Assembly: GCA_963669155.1 (NCBI GenBank)
Contig: OZ022595.1
Coordinates: 5,947,642 to 6,011,641 of the forward strand
Source: Arbacia lixula
Lineage: Eukaryota > Echinodermata > Echinoidea > Arbacioida > Arbaciidae
Length of the DNA stretch: 64,000 nucleotides
Direction of reading: 5' to 3'
Position numbers and translations under genes: made by a program. Position 1 is the stretch's first letter. Each line of letters begins with the position of its first letter. This document shows, piece after piece, positions 22,443 to 34,226 of this stretch. Below the pieces are notes generated by a model, which searched no databases, was not told the origin of the DNA, and saw nothing but the letters and a program-made list of their open reading frames with translations.

Positions 22443-23603
22443 TGTAGTCACGTCCGCATCCGGACTTGTGTAGAAGTGAATGAGATTTGGTGTCGCTGTG
22501 TGGTGCATGTGTAGAATTTAAGGGTGTGAAGTGTGGTGTGTGTCTCGTGTGTTGAGATGTGATGTGATGCACTCACACTGATCACACGCTAAAAACTCAA
22601 TTTTTAACTTACAAGGAAGCAGGTTTGTACGATAATAAAATACATGATAAATAGTATTCCCTTTTCGTTTTGTTTATTAAATTATGAATGAAGCAATGAC
22701 TGTGCACGTGCAAGTGCAGTCATGCGAAGGAGAAATATGGATATTGCACGAAATGATATGAAATTGGCCGTTATAAACATGTACATGAATAAATGTGATG
22801 GACTAAAATGCTTACGTAAAGTCCAGTGAAATGAATGGCGATACGAAGGAAGGGGCTCTCGCGAAGGATGATGATGATGCGGAGACTTAGTGGCGGAAAC
22901 GCGACTTCGTAAACGTGGCTGAAGAGCCGTGAAGATCACGATGTCGACGCTGCACGCTTGCGGTGGTGATCGCGGACGAGACGAGAAGAGAATCGAAGTG
23001 AGGTGAAGATGAATGGCGCTCAGGAACAAAGCAGTGGTGTCGGAGGCCAGAGAAAAAAGGTGAGGCGCTCGGGGACGAAGCAGTGAGTCGCTTGACGTCG
23101 GGGCCGAGGTAGAAAAGACGAGACAAGCCGGTATACCGACGTAGAGCAGTGGGGTCGCCGTAGACGTCGTGGTATAGGCCGTCCTTTGAAGATCAGAGTT
23201 GCGGTGAGTCGAACTTCTGAATGAAAGCTGTCGAAGCGATAGACGGGCCGGACTGACAGCTCCCAGTGGTAAATCTAGCCATGTCGGTGTCGATTGCAAC
23301 GCACCACTGGAAAACTGCCAGCCCGCCGGACACGGCAGGAAAATAGTAGAAGTGCCGTAAGGCGTGGGAGAGTTCTCGTGTCCGAGGAGGAGTGCCGACT
23401 CAATCAAGATGTATATCGAGAGTGAGGAACAAAGACTGGAGAGCGCTGGTGGCCAGTGCGAATCAGCGTGATGGTGAACAAAGAACGGTGTTGTTCACGT
23501 GGTATCGATGCGCGGTTGGTTGAACGATATGAATGGACGATTGTACTGAGAGAGCTGGAGTAGTTAACGCACAAAGAAAGAGTGGCTGTAAAGAGTCACT
23601 ACA
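22443..23603 (-). repeat. Candidate LTR (1.16 kb) with TGTAGT...ACTACA ends
   Basis: On the minus strand it begins TGTAGTGACTCTTTACA (from 23603) and ends GTGACTACA (at 22443). It therefore has TG...CA termini and a short terminal inverted repeat, as LTRs do. The block is markedly more GC- and CpG-rich than its flanks (22680-23580) and has an AATAAA on the minus strand near 22675. It contains a 241-residue Ser/Pro-rich frame (22682-23407) without homology that I recognise. No matching 5-bp duplication or second LTR is visible, so it may be a decayed solo LTR. It could also belong to the nearby gypsy relic in either orientation. Confidence 0.35.
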
Positions 23604-24930
23604 CATGTATCCCCATTATGCAGTAAGCATGGTAATGAGAATTGTTCATGCCACCGTCAACACGTTGTTGTATGCAAACATGCCTTGGCCGTAAGAACGG
23701 AGTCTCGGCAAATTCTTTTCACACCCTGGGAGCACGGATAGATGAATTGCACTCCCGCCAAAACAGTCTGTTGTGCGTTTCTTTTGACCACGATTTTTCC
23801 TTCACTTTTCGAAATATATTTGTCGGTCATTCAGTGATTGATCTATATATCTCAAAACATGATTGAGTATATTCTAGAAAAAAAAAAACCACTCCATTTC
23901 AAATCGGCCGCTTCATGTAAACAAGTCATGATTCTTTATCCCCCACCCCCAGATTTTTTTTTTCACGCGAGGGGGGGGGGGGGGGGGGCTTAAACCTTAA
24001 ACCTACTTTAAAAATGGCTACAGACCTACAAACTATCCTATGACCCCAATGAATGCTTTATCAATGTACAGACTGGGTTTGACGTGAACTAAAGGAATCT
24101 ATATAACACAAAGGTACGCTTTCTAATTGCTTTTCCCATTATTCACTCTAAACTCTGTCTTATAGAGCATGCACGTTTGCACTTTTAAGCTCATACAAAG
24201 AATGAATGCACTTTGGATTGAATTTTCTTTGTAGTGAGTGTTATTCTACATTGCCCTTTTGTGTATTTTTTATATGATGTATGAAATGTGAAATAAAGTA
24301 CAGACTGTACCAAAATCGTGTCAGTCAGTCGATCAGTTAATTTAAACCAAATGGTCTAAAGTCTAGCTGCATCTGTACATAGTTCCTTACAAAGATCTGA
24401 AAAGTCGAAATGCTCGTGTTTGCGTGCAGGCACTTGTTTACACATGGATTTACCCTTTATGTGCCAGATAAAATTTATTTCTGTGTGATTCGGTGTATTT
24501 CCTGTGACGCCACAAAAAACATTAGCCCCTTGGGTGCCAAACAGAATGCTGCTGTAGGTAATTTGTGTGGATTATAGGTGATATTGTTCACAACCGGCAC
24601 GAAAAAGGCTAATTGCGCATAATGAGTAAATCAAATGTGTGTGCTGTTCACGTCCCTTTTGTCAAAGTACGAACTATTTTTGTATTGACATGGATCTAAT
24701 GCAGCTAAGCGAGACGGCATGTTCGATTCCATTTCATGGCTCAGCCATTGTCATCATGGTCCCGCTAGAATGTACGACTTCTTATTGTCTGCATGCTCAG
24801 TCTCGCTTGTGCAATGATTTTTAGCGTGTGAGAGCAAGAAAATGATCACAATGAGAGGCATCGCCATGACTTTAAGCTTCTCATTACCTAGGTTTGACTT
24901 ACTGACTTATCTGTCCGTCTGTCTGCCTGT
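23604..24930. other. Gap without a recognised gene
   Basis: Unique-looking AT-rich sequence with an A10 run at 23879, a G18-type run near 23970 and an AATAAA at 24292 on the plus strand. No exon-like frame was accepted. Confidence 0.5.
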
Positions 24931-25193
24931 CTCTGTCTCTTTCTCTCCCCCTCTCTATTTTTCTCTCATCCCCCCCCCCTTGTCTCTCCCCCTCGATCTC
25001 GTCGCTCTCTCTCTCTCTCTCTTTTGCTTTACCTCCCTCTCTCTCTCTCTCTTCCCCCTCTCCATTTGTCTCTAATTCCTCATCACCTTGTCGCTTTTCC
25101 TCTATTTTCTTGCGCGCTCTCTCCCTCTCCCTCCCTCTTCTCTCATTTTTTCTCTCTCATTCTCTCCCTCTCTCTTTCTCCTTCTCTCTGTCC
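24931..25193. repeat. CT-rich microsatellite
   Basis: Long ctctct runs with gtctctgtctc and C8 interruptions; almost entirely pyrimidine on the plus strand. The Leu/Ser/Pro frames across it are shadows. Confidence 0.95.
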
Positions 25194-25849
25194 AACATGT
25201 AATATGCCTTCTTCTCCGACCTTTAACATTTCCCTATTCATCCCATTATTCGTGTCGTCACGCGTGGAAAATCATAACGACAAACACCATTGTCTGGCGC
25301 ACCCGATCCTTCACATGGCGGGCGAAATATACTTCTTGGTAGTAAGCGGCACGAGGGATGTATGAAGTGCTATGTTGATTTCCTAATTTGACGCTGTATT
25401 CTTCATTTCCTTGTTGCTGTTGGTATTTCAAGCCCGATGTGATGAGATTATTGTTCTGTAATCTAACCCAATTTGAACACATTCGCGACTAAAAAATTGC
25501 TAAAGTGTCCACGTGCCCCCCCCCCCCCCCCCCCCCCAACATTCAACGTGTTTTCCAACTTGATGGTTCGGCTGCATGGTGCGCTAAATTTACATTTCAT
25601 GTTATATTTTGCCCAAACACGCCATGCCGGTTTAATAGTGGCGTAGACTGGACTGGATATAACTCTAAAAGCATATGACGTCACTGTGATTCTGATTTTG
25701 GATTGGCTGCTTAACATCTTTCTACAAATAACGAATTACATAATGCAACTAGAAGCCTGTTTATTTCAATAGGGTTGATATAAGAGCAGCTTAGGTTGAG
25801 TCGCTCACATCAGTAACTGTTAAAAAAGAATTTATATTTCATGTTCAGT
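25194..25849. other. Gap with one C-homopolymer
   Basis: No gene seen. A C20 run occurs at about 25517-25537. The sequence on each side is unique-looking and moderately AT-rich. Confidence 0.5.
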
Positions 25850-25909
25850 CCTGTAGTTTAAGCATTTATGATGAACTTTCTTATTTACACGAATATAGGG
25901 CTCTACAGG

Positions 25910-28543
25910 GGGTTAGGCCATTTACTGACCTACTTTTATCTGACCTAGTCTTTCTGACCCACTTTTTTTGCCATTCATTTTGTACACGAGGCAGTTTTCA
26001 TGAGACGGCCTCTGTTATTGGCTACTGTGCTAATCAATATTCAAGACTATGTCTTGTCGAAATTCTACACCCGGGTGCGTTCTCATTCACTGCATGTACG
26101 TGCAGTTAGCGAGCTAGCTGCTCGCTCATTCACTTTCCTAGTATAGGTTAGCTGAGTGAAGCTGCAGGGATTATTTTCCTCTCCTTTGCTTTCCTGTTTT
26201 TAGCCCTCTTTTGTGTCACCTTTTCCTCTGACTGCAATTTTTTCCGTGTGTGGATATATTGTGACGGTTCTGACAGCTGGATGTGGCATTTTGTTGAGTT
26301 TTTGGTGAGTTTCGGGCTGGTTTAGAATGCTTGGTATATGACTGTTGTGTGATGACTGAGGTGTGACTGCGGTTTGTTTTTGCTCGCCGTGAACGCATTA
26401 CGTGTGTGTAAGACTGGGCTGTAGCGCGAACAATACGATAATATAGGTAGACATAGATCCGAGGTTTTTTGCTTTGCATCCTTTTCAGTCGCATTTCAGT
26501 TCTAATTTGGTTCACAATCCTGGCCAGCACTTTTTTAGTTATCGTGTAGCTTTCATCAGTATACCTCTAAACAGTTTTTTTTTTTTTTGCAGTTTAAATC
26601 AGGTGTGTTCTCAACACTTCAAATTTCATCGCAGACCCAGTCCCGAACACTCGTTTTGCTGTGATCGTGTTGTGGCTGTAATTGTGCAGAGAGAATGGCT
26701 GCTGTCCTCTTTTATTCTCTAGTTGCTTTCTTCCACAGGTTCTGCAAGCAACTTGTCACAGTTTACCCCCTTTTGATGATATGTATATATGTATATCTTG
26801 TATAATAAAGAGAGCCTGCTCAGCAGGTGTTTCATTCTTCCTTTCTTCATCTTTCTAGTTCTCTGAACCCCAAATGATGAACAAAAAAATCCACAGTAAC
26901 TATGTAAAGAAAGAAACAAACAAAAATAATCACGCTTTTTTTCTTTTTCACTTCCAACACATCTGTTTCTATGGACCTTTTTTTCCCTCCATGATGCATG
27001 TTCTAAAACTGTACTCCTCAGAGGGCAATGATTATATCAATGTAGTAACTAAATTCCTGTAAATTGTTTCAAGAAAACCACAACTTTTCTTTACTTGAGG
27101 TAAATGTCGTTCATCATGGTAAAAATACCATCAAAGTTTGAGGTGTAAGAAAACTCCCTGAAAGAACATAGAGAAAAATGAATACTTAACATCACATTCG
27201 CATTCCTTTGCAAAATGTAGACATCACATGCCTGTCTGGAAGGTCATAATACTTAATAGTTTGAGAACTTCCCCCAATACAAGCCTGCAATGTTTACATT
27301 TTGCAAAAGAATGTGTTGATGCATAGTGTAGCGTCCAGACTACGAAGGTCACTCGTAGGACGTTGATAGTCTACACTCTAAAACTTTTTGTTCTCCTCTT
27401 GTTATAAACATGCTCTTATCTCTTGACTACCAATGCTACCAATGCTAACAAAATCTTGCTTCCGTGATAAAATCAAACATTTTTCTTTATTTGTTGGTTA
27501 TCTTATTGTGATACTTGCGCTTCTTTTGGATCGTGCCTTATCAAAATTCTCGGAGTATAAATATTCATTGTGTCTAGGAACGTAAGACTATCAGTTGTTT
27601 CTAATATCAGCTCGCGCTCTAAAGCGCGTTCTCATTGACATCCCATTCGCAACCGCTCTCTGATTACACTCTCGGAGTCACGTGGCTTAGTCCACGCGGG
27701 AATTGCCGGCGCCGGACTGCTCCACTACAGAAAAAGGGGACGGTGCTCTCAGAAAGAAAATATAATGTAAAAAACACTGGATTTTTGTGGGACAATAAGA
27801 TAAAAGTGAGTTTGTTTATCCTTGTTGTATTATTGAAGAATACATCATCTCATGAAAATGTTATCGAATGATTCAATAAGGAATATTTTTGGTAGAAATT
27901 TATTATACACCCCTATCAAACAGTCGATGACTCCAATATTTTTTTCTCTAGCGAGATTTGGGGAAAAAGTGACGGGAGATTCCATTTTGTTCTAGGGGAT
28001 TTAGAGCATCATGTCGGGAGGGACAGATAAAAAAATAATAAATAGTCTGATAAAACCTAGCAAACATGAAATAATTATAACACAAACACATATCTATTTA
28101 CTCAACTTTTTATCACAACATGGCATTTGTGCACAGTAATAGGTTTTGTAGTGTCCTTATATCAACTCATTACCCACATACATGGTACAAAGGAACTGCT
28201 GATGTCGGCATGAGCGTGCTCTCGCAGGCTGTGGCCGATTGCAGACAGCAAGGATTTCTCTCTCAGCTGTGAAAAGCTCTGGTGTCTATGAGCTAGCGTG
28301 TAAAAAAAAAAAAATGCGCCTCCTGGCCGCCTCTTTGGCCGCGCCGGCGGGAATGTTCGAAAAAATTGCGCCTCCTGGCCGCCTCTTTGGCAGCGCTGCG
28401 CGAATGTTCGACAAGCCATACCATAGTCTTGAATATTCATTAGCACAGTAGCCAATAACAGAGGCCGTACTGAGTGAATGGCAAAAAAAAGTGGGTCAAA
28501 AAGACTAGGTCAGATGAAAGTAGGTCAGGAAATGGCCTAACCC
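25910..28543. mobile_element. 2.6-kb Mutator-like non-autonomous element
   Basis: Terminal inverted repeats of about 120-145 bp begin GGGTTAGGCCATTT at 25910 and end with its reverse complement at 28543. The left arm has an extra ~28 bp. The flanking CTCTACAGG is duplicated perfectly at 25901-25909 and 28544-28552. The paralogous empty site is in the window at 14780-14788. Long inverted repeats with a 9-bp duplication are the signature of Mutator-like elements. No transposase frame was found in the interior, so it is non-autonomous. A TATAAATA motif at 27556 and AATAAA near 26806 are present but cannot be tied to a transcript. A ~54-bp direct duplication (cgcctcctggccgcctcttt) lies at 28315-28410. 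Confidence 0.85.
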
Positions 28544-28544
28544 C

Positions 28545-28775
28545 TCTACAGGCAAGCTCTGCCTTTTTGCACCTGCATCTTGCTGTCTTGCAGCCTTTGG
28601 AACACCCACATATGATGAGTTTTTGGACAAGTTTTTGAGGACTGGTGACTATGTCCACATTGGCTGAAAATGTCTGTCAGAAGTCTTGGTCCATCCCCAT
28701 CCAGAGAAAGCACTGGGCAGCTGCTAAAAATCAACATGACTTTGTCTCCACACACAGTCTCCCTAGAAAACTGCT
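28545..28775 (-). pseudogene. Relic of a Cys-rich repeat-borne protein, copy 2
   Basis: Same relic as at 14780-15010, less decayed. The minus strand gives LVQKLIICGCSKGCKTARCR followed by CKKAELACR, with the Cys pattern CxC-x3-C-x4-CxC. Upstream in a shifted frame are the WGW and W residues typical of the module. The Mutator-like element cut it immediately after the last conserved cysteine. The function of the parent family is unknown to me; its copy number and linkage to repeats suggest a transposon-borne gene. Confidence 0.6.
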
Positions 28776-29594
28776 CGCCTAACGTGCTGTTCAAGTACAT
28801 TTGAAAACAAACATTTGATGTGCTCGCACTCAGGACTTTGCATTGCGTGGAAAGAATATCACCATGAATCTTTAAAAAAAATAAACAGTAATTTTATAGA
28901 CATGCACTTAGTTGCAACACTTAATGTAAGATAAATTATGTATCTACGGTTACTAATTGGCGCATCAATGTGATCTTCTCATTGACATTGATTTTTTTCA
29001 TAGATTTCTATCCCATCTAGCCTTTTCACAATTGAAAGTATCATACATCATTTAGTGATGTGACAATTTGTGTTTTGTTTATTCAACTTTTGGTGGCCAT
29101 TTTGATAAATGATTGACTATGCTGTTTCCATTACAGTTGTTTTTTTTTTCATGGAAACAGTTTCTTTCATATTTCAGCTTGAGCGATTGCGCACTAGCTA
29201 TCTTATGTATGGTTATAAACAAATTTTGAAAGATTTGTATTTATTATTATGTCATGATGGCAGCTATACTGAAAAATGGCAACTTTTAAAATATCATATC
29301 AAAGTATCATTCCAAATAGTATTTTTTTTCATATTTTTATGTTAAAAAATTTGGTGCTTGTAGACAAAAGTGCTCAGAACGAAAGAAAAAACTCCGGACA
29401 ATTGAAGAGAGGTAATGACGTCACCCCATGATAGCAAGAGAGAAATTGACATGTAAGGCCCCATGTTTATTTGGAGGGGGTCCTCCTTGTTCCCTCACCA
29501 GATGAGTACGCGACTACATGTGTATGTTTCATTATCCTAGGTTACTCAGTTTGCTCAGTTTTTTTTTAAATGTTAGCCCGCAGGGCGCATTTTT

Positions 29595-29690
29595 TAGGTG
29601 GTGGTGGTAGTGGTGGTGGTGGTGGTGGTGGTGGTGTGTGTGTGTGTGTGTGGGGAGGGGGGGGGAAGAGGGGGGGGGGGCTAGTATCAG
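29595..29690. repeat. (GGT)n, (GT)n and poly-G microsatellite, copy 2
   Basis: Longer counterpart of the array at 15855-15927, with seven or more ggt units, six gt units and G-runs of 9-10 separated by aagag. Confidence 0.95.
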
Positions 29691-29699
29691 CATCATGTC

Positions 29700-31010
29700 A
29701 GATTGGGTCCCCATTGCCTGAAAATGATCTGTCAAGTTTTGATGAAATCGGTCACTCATTTTTTTTTTCAGATACGTATACCATATTTTAAACCTTTGTC
29801 CTCTTTTGCGAGGTGACTTCTTTCAAGTTTGGATAAAATCAAGTCATTAACATTTGAGAGAGAGTCCAAAATAAGAGGAATTTTCCCCCTAGGGGCATTT
29901 GGGGAGCTACCCCCACCCCCCCCCCCCCCCCCTCGGCCCCTTGCCATTCGCGTACCCCCATTTTAACAGCTTCAGTTTCCTATTATCCAAGGATGATTCC
30001 TATCACTTTTGGTTAAAATCAAGTCATCTATTCTCAAGAAAAAGTCACAAATAAGAGAAAGTTGCCCCCCTGGGAGCATTTTGGGGGCTACCCCCTCCCG
30101 GCCCCTTGCCATTTGTGTAGCCCCATTTTTACAAACTAAGGTCCCTATTACCTAAGGTTGATATCTAACAAGTGGTTTAAAACAGTTATTTATTATTGAG
30201 ATAATTATTGAGATATTATAAGAGAAAGTTGCCCATAGGGGGCGTTTGGGGGGCCCCGCAGGGCGCATTATTTTTAGGTGGTGGTGGTAGTGGTGGTGGT
30301 GGTCAGGGGGGGGGGGGTTAGTTTATGTCAGATGGGGTCCCCATTGCCTGAAAATAATCTGTCAAGTTTTGATGAAATCGATCACTCATCTTTTTCAGAT
30401 ACGTATACCATATTTTAAACCTTTGTCCTCTTTTCCGAGGTGACTTCTTTCAAGTTTGGATGAAATCAAGTCATTTACATTTGAGAGAAAGTCCAAAATA
30501 AGAGGAATTTTCCCCCTGGGGGCATTTGGGGAGCTACCCCCACCCCAAGGCCCCTTGCCATTCGCGTACCCCTATTTTAACACCTTCAGTTCCCCATTAC
30601 CCAAGGATGATTCCTATCACGTTTGGTTAAAATCCAGTCATCTATTCTCAAGAAAAAGTCAGAAATAAGAGGAAGTTGCCCCCGGGGGCATTCGGGGGGA
30701 TACCCCCTCCCGGCCCCTTGCTATTTGTATTTGCCCATTTTAACAACCTAAGGTCCCTATTACGTAAGGTTGATTTCTAACAAGTGGTTAAAAACAGTTA
30801 TTTATCATTGAGATAATTATTGAGATATCATAAGAGAAAGTTGCCCATAGGGGGCGTTTGGGGGGCTGTCCCCCCGACCCTTGCCACTTGTGAACCCAAA
30901 TTTTGACGAGGTAATGTCCCTATTACCTAACGTTTATTCATATTAACAAAATCCAGTCCGGCCATGCATTTTATTTTCGAAAAGAAGTTTAAAAAAAAAA
31001 CATACTAGGG
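29700..31010. repeat. ~175-bp tandem array, copy 2
   Basis: Same unit as 15950-17090, with one extra start-like block at 30310-30470 that repeats the cccattgcctgaaaat and gatacgtataccatatt phrases of 29705-29800. The number and order of units differ from copy 1, so the array has been reshuffled by unequal exchange since the two copies separated. Confidence 0.8.
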
Positions 31011-31192
31011 CCCCTGGGGCACTTTGGGGCTGCCCCCAGGAAACCCTGAAGTTATTTTAAGATGCCTCTATATCTAATATTGTTCCAAATATGATTTTGA
31101 ACATGTGTGGCAAATTTTGTGCTTGTTGACAAAAGTGCACAATTTTCACCTTATCCACCCCACTAACTCCATTTATACGCTTAACCAACTTG

Positions 31193-31275
31193 TCAAACGG
31201 TAGTATAATAATATAATCTATAACAATGCAGCTGCATTGGCTGCATTGTTATAGACGATATTGTTATACCACCGT
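31193..31275. repeat. Palindrome at the end of composite copy 2
   Basis: ctataacaatgcagc at 31217-31231 is followed after seven bases by its exact reverse complement gctgcattgttatag. Pairing continues imperfectly outward (aacggtagtata with tatacca.ccgtt). It could form a hairpin of about 35 bp per arm. It may be a head-to-head junction of two copies of the family's end. Confidence 0.8.
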
Positions 31276-31286
31276 TATGTCACCTT

Positions 31287-31790
31287 TACCTACACAGGTG
31301 AATTCCAACCATGTTTAAATATGTTTTTCACAACTCATTGTTCATATGGGCCTACAATATTGCTATATTCGTATTGAATCGTAGTGTTATTGTGCTGGTG
31401 AAAAGCAAATCTCTATCATTTTGCACTGAATGAAATACATGTATCTTGTTTTGTATCTATCTTATATGACAGTGTATTACAATTGACGAATAAACAAATT
31501 AAATGTAATATATCTTATTACATTAGGAGTACAATTTGAAAGAAACTAATAATATGAACCCAATTCTACAGCTAATGATTTTTTCAGTCTTAAATTATCA
31601 TGTCACATATAGGACTTGTACATAATTTACAATTACACAGATGAATTACAACCAATGTTTACATAATTATGTTTTTCCAATTCATTGTTTATATTTGTCT
31701 ATAGTATTGCCATATATTGTAATGTTATTGTGCTGCTGGAAAGCAAATATCCATGATTTTGGACTGAATTAAATATTTTGTCTCTTGCAA
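31287..31790. repeat. ~330-bp direct duplication
   Basis: The phrases cacaggtgaattccaaccatgttta, ttttcacaactcattgtt and gtgttattgtgctggtgaaaagcaaat (31290-31410) recur diverged at 31640-31750. The separating ~190 bp is AT-rich. No coding potential. Confidence 0.7.
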
Positions 31791-32277
31791 ATGTCTTCCT
31801 TTTGATTTTGCTTTCTGTCACCAGAAAAATGACAAGGTTACCAAACTGAGTTTGAGCCCTGCTCGAAGAGAGCGATTTATTCTCCAAGCCTCGTCAACAG
31901 AAGGCGACTTTGCCCATTATATGTAAATCAGATTAATTCTCACGTGACACTTTCCGCTAGCTTATGGTAAAGAATAGAGCTAAGGAGGAGACAAGCTGAC
32001 CCTTGAGAGAAAATGGAGAAAGTCAAAAAGGTAGAGGCCAGTCACGCGCCTGTCAGGTGACCGCATTACATAGTAACAGGAAGACGCCAGGCTGCGCTAT
32101 CGCGCTAGTGCTGCTCGTCGCGTACAGTATACAGTACAATACATGCAGTAAAACTATAAGTGCATGTAGTCTCTCTGTTACCTTAGACCTATACTAGCTA
32201 CTGGCTTCAGATTTAGCCTGTAACAACTTCAGACCAGTCACAGTGGAGTAATTTTGTTCGAGAAAATTTGCCAAATT

Positions 32278-32330
32278 ATGCCGAGAAGGTGTGTTGTTGG
32301 TGGGTGCAGCAAAGATGGGGTTAGCAGTAT
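32278..32330 (+). pseudogene. Start of a THAP-type zinc finger, truncated
   Basis: The plus strand reads MPRRCVVGGCSKDGVS, matching the start of THAP domains (a C2CH zinc-binding fold in DNA-binding proteins and P-element-type transposases). The next residues should contain the HKFP-type motif and the second half of the zinc ligand set, but the frame continues with unrelated sequence to a stop at 32452. It is either a first exon with an unrecognised donor (GTAAAG at 32344 is weak) or a broken fragment. The 200 bp upstream are CpG-richer than average, which would suit a promoter. Short motif, so modest confidence. Confidence 0.35.
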
Positions 32331-33418
32331 AGTAACCAACTGTGGTAAAGACTTGCAGGAGGGACAGCGTCTGGCTCAAACTGATACGGGATTAAACCCA
32401 ATTGCTGTTGAGGCCGACCAACGCCAACGCCGACTTCCCCTGCTTGATCTTTAAAGAGGCTGTCACACACGCCTACTTGTCTAGTTTCCTGAAGGAAATA
32501 TTTTTTTTTCAAAATAAAAACTTGATCCAAAACGACAAAGTATTCCAGGTAAAATGCTAAACAAATGTCCTAGTCGCCATTAAGTCGCTTCTGGAATATA
32601 TAAACAACATATTTAAATCCTTCCTTGGGATGTGCTACTTGCAAAAAATTGTGAATTTTGTTATTCAAAAGTTGAAACTTTATCTATCATTGACACGCAA
32701 GGGTAATGGTGATAACTCCGTGCCTTCGCGGGGGGCTTCCTGTTGATACGTCAAATCGCATTAGCCAATCAGCGGACAATTTTAGGGGGCGTTCCCACAT
32801 CTGAGTGGTTTTGCAGGGGTTTCTGACTACTGGACCTATTTAGAGTCTTTGTAGCCCCAATGTTCACCCTAAAAGACGCGACCTTTAATGGAGTATCCGA
32901 TTGTTTCAAACTTGTCTCAAAAGTTGCAAGACACTTCAAAGGAAAGAGTCATGAGAAGGCGTGTCACGATATGCCGCGGTTGCGCGACAGTCGTAGATTT
33001 TGTACGGGGGTGGGGGTGTCAAAAGCCCCCCCCCCCCCCCCCCCGTTAGTCAAAATAGGGTTAAGAGAAACTGATAAATAAGGTTTTAAATAGTTGGTCT
33101 AGAGGAGAGTCGCACGGTGTTTTCCTCTCGACGCGCTTTACGTCGCTTATACACTACCAGTACCGCACAGGTATCGTTGCTAGCCACGGACAATGGATAA
33201 ACGTGCCGGTAACCTAGCGTTAGATCTAACCTAAGTAACAAGGTCCAGGACTATTCCTATTTAGGATAAGTCTAACAACTAATCGAGATGTTAATAGACT
33301 AGCCTACTAGCGGTAGATGTTGACTGTTAAAAAGTTAACACCTTGGATTGCTCTGCTCCTTCGGGAAAATACTGTGTCAGTCACCGAAATATTTAATGCT
33401 ATGTATTGTATATATACG

Positions 33419-33454
33419 GCGCGATTGTGCGCGATTGTGCGCGATTGTGCGTGA
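33419..33454 (+). repeat. Three tandem gcgcgattgtgc units
   Basis: The 12-mer gcgcgattgtgc occurs three times in a row just downstream of a tatatatac stretch at 33408-33416. A TATA-like element followed by a repeated CpG-containing 12-mer could be promoter-like, but no gene start follows in a convincing frame. Confidence 0.6.
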
Positions 33455-33935
33455 ATGCATAACGCACGGAGCCTATAGCCATGAGCTAGTTGTGTTGGAT
33501 ATATCCCGCCGTGATATAGCACTTGCCCAGCGATAAAAAAAGTAATAAGCCTGCTGGATATGAGTGATGTAATAATAATTACTGAGTACATAATACATTC
33601 TTTAATGGAGTCTTTAATGCACATAGAGTGCGCTTGTTCTATACACGGGACCTCCTTTTAACGTCCAATCCGTCATATTATGGTACCAACAAAGCCTAAT
33701 ACATTGTGCTGAACATCTATAATACATTGTTTCGAAAGTACACATGTACTTGTACTTTTGCTTCTTCTACTACATCAACATCAGGGATGTAATACGATTC
33801 TCGTATGACGCAGAAGTACGCTGTGGGTTCGTATTAATCGTTTGGATGCAGTGCGTCTATGCTTAAAAAGATGTCTGCAATGTTCGGACTTGTTCTTCTG
33901 GACAGGACATCGGTTCCTTCATGGGCAGAAATCCG

Positions 33936-34226
33936 GGGGGGGGGGGGGGTCCTGCCCCCCCCCCCAGCAATTCCCCACTATTTTCGGTCCTGTACCCCTA
34001 AAATATGAAATGCCTTCCACCATTTTCGGTCCTGTACACACACAATATTTAATGCCCCCCCCCCCCCCCCCACCCTAACCGAGAGCATTATCACAGACTG
34101 GGCGGGATAAAAAAAATGGACCCCCCCCCCCCTAAAAAAATAAAAAATAAAAAATAAAAAATCCGTCCCTACCCCGTCCCACCTGCTCAGCGAATCATTG
34201 AAGAAAAACATGACCCCCCCCCCCCC
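33936..34226. repeat. G12-C12 and further C-homopolymers
   Basis: G13 (33936-33949) is followed within five bases by C13 (33954-33966), a near-perfect G/C palindrome. Further C14, C11 and C13 runs occur at about 34055, 34122 and 34213. Between them ccactattttcggtcctgtac occurs twice (33976, 34017). Confidence 0.9.

Larger units (their letters stand above)
25850..31232. repeat. Composite repeat family, copy 2, split by an insertion
   Basis: The first 60 bp (25850-25909) match the start of copy 1. The rest resumes at 28544 and runs to 31232 with the same order of parts as 14780-17308. Within the tandem part, copy 2 has an extra partial duplication: the gcagggcgcatt / GGT block recurs at about 30258-30310. 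The end passes straight into a palindrome. Removal of 25910-28543 and one duplication restores the continuous order seen in copy 1. Confidence 0.85.

Noticed and set aside
22682..23407. 241-residue minus-strand frame, the longest in its area
   Set aside because: Ser/Pro/Thr-rich without a recognisable domain, lies inside a CpG-rich LTR-like block, no splice or start support.
27549..27871. Promoter-like TATAAATA and following 78-residue frame inside the Mutator-like element
   Set aside because: No homology and no further evidence of a transcript.
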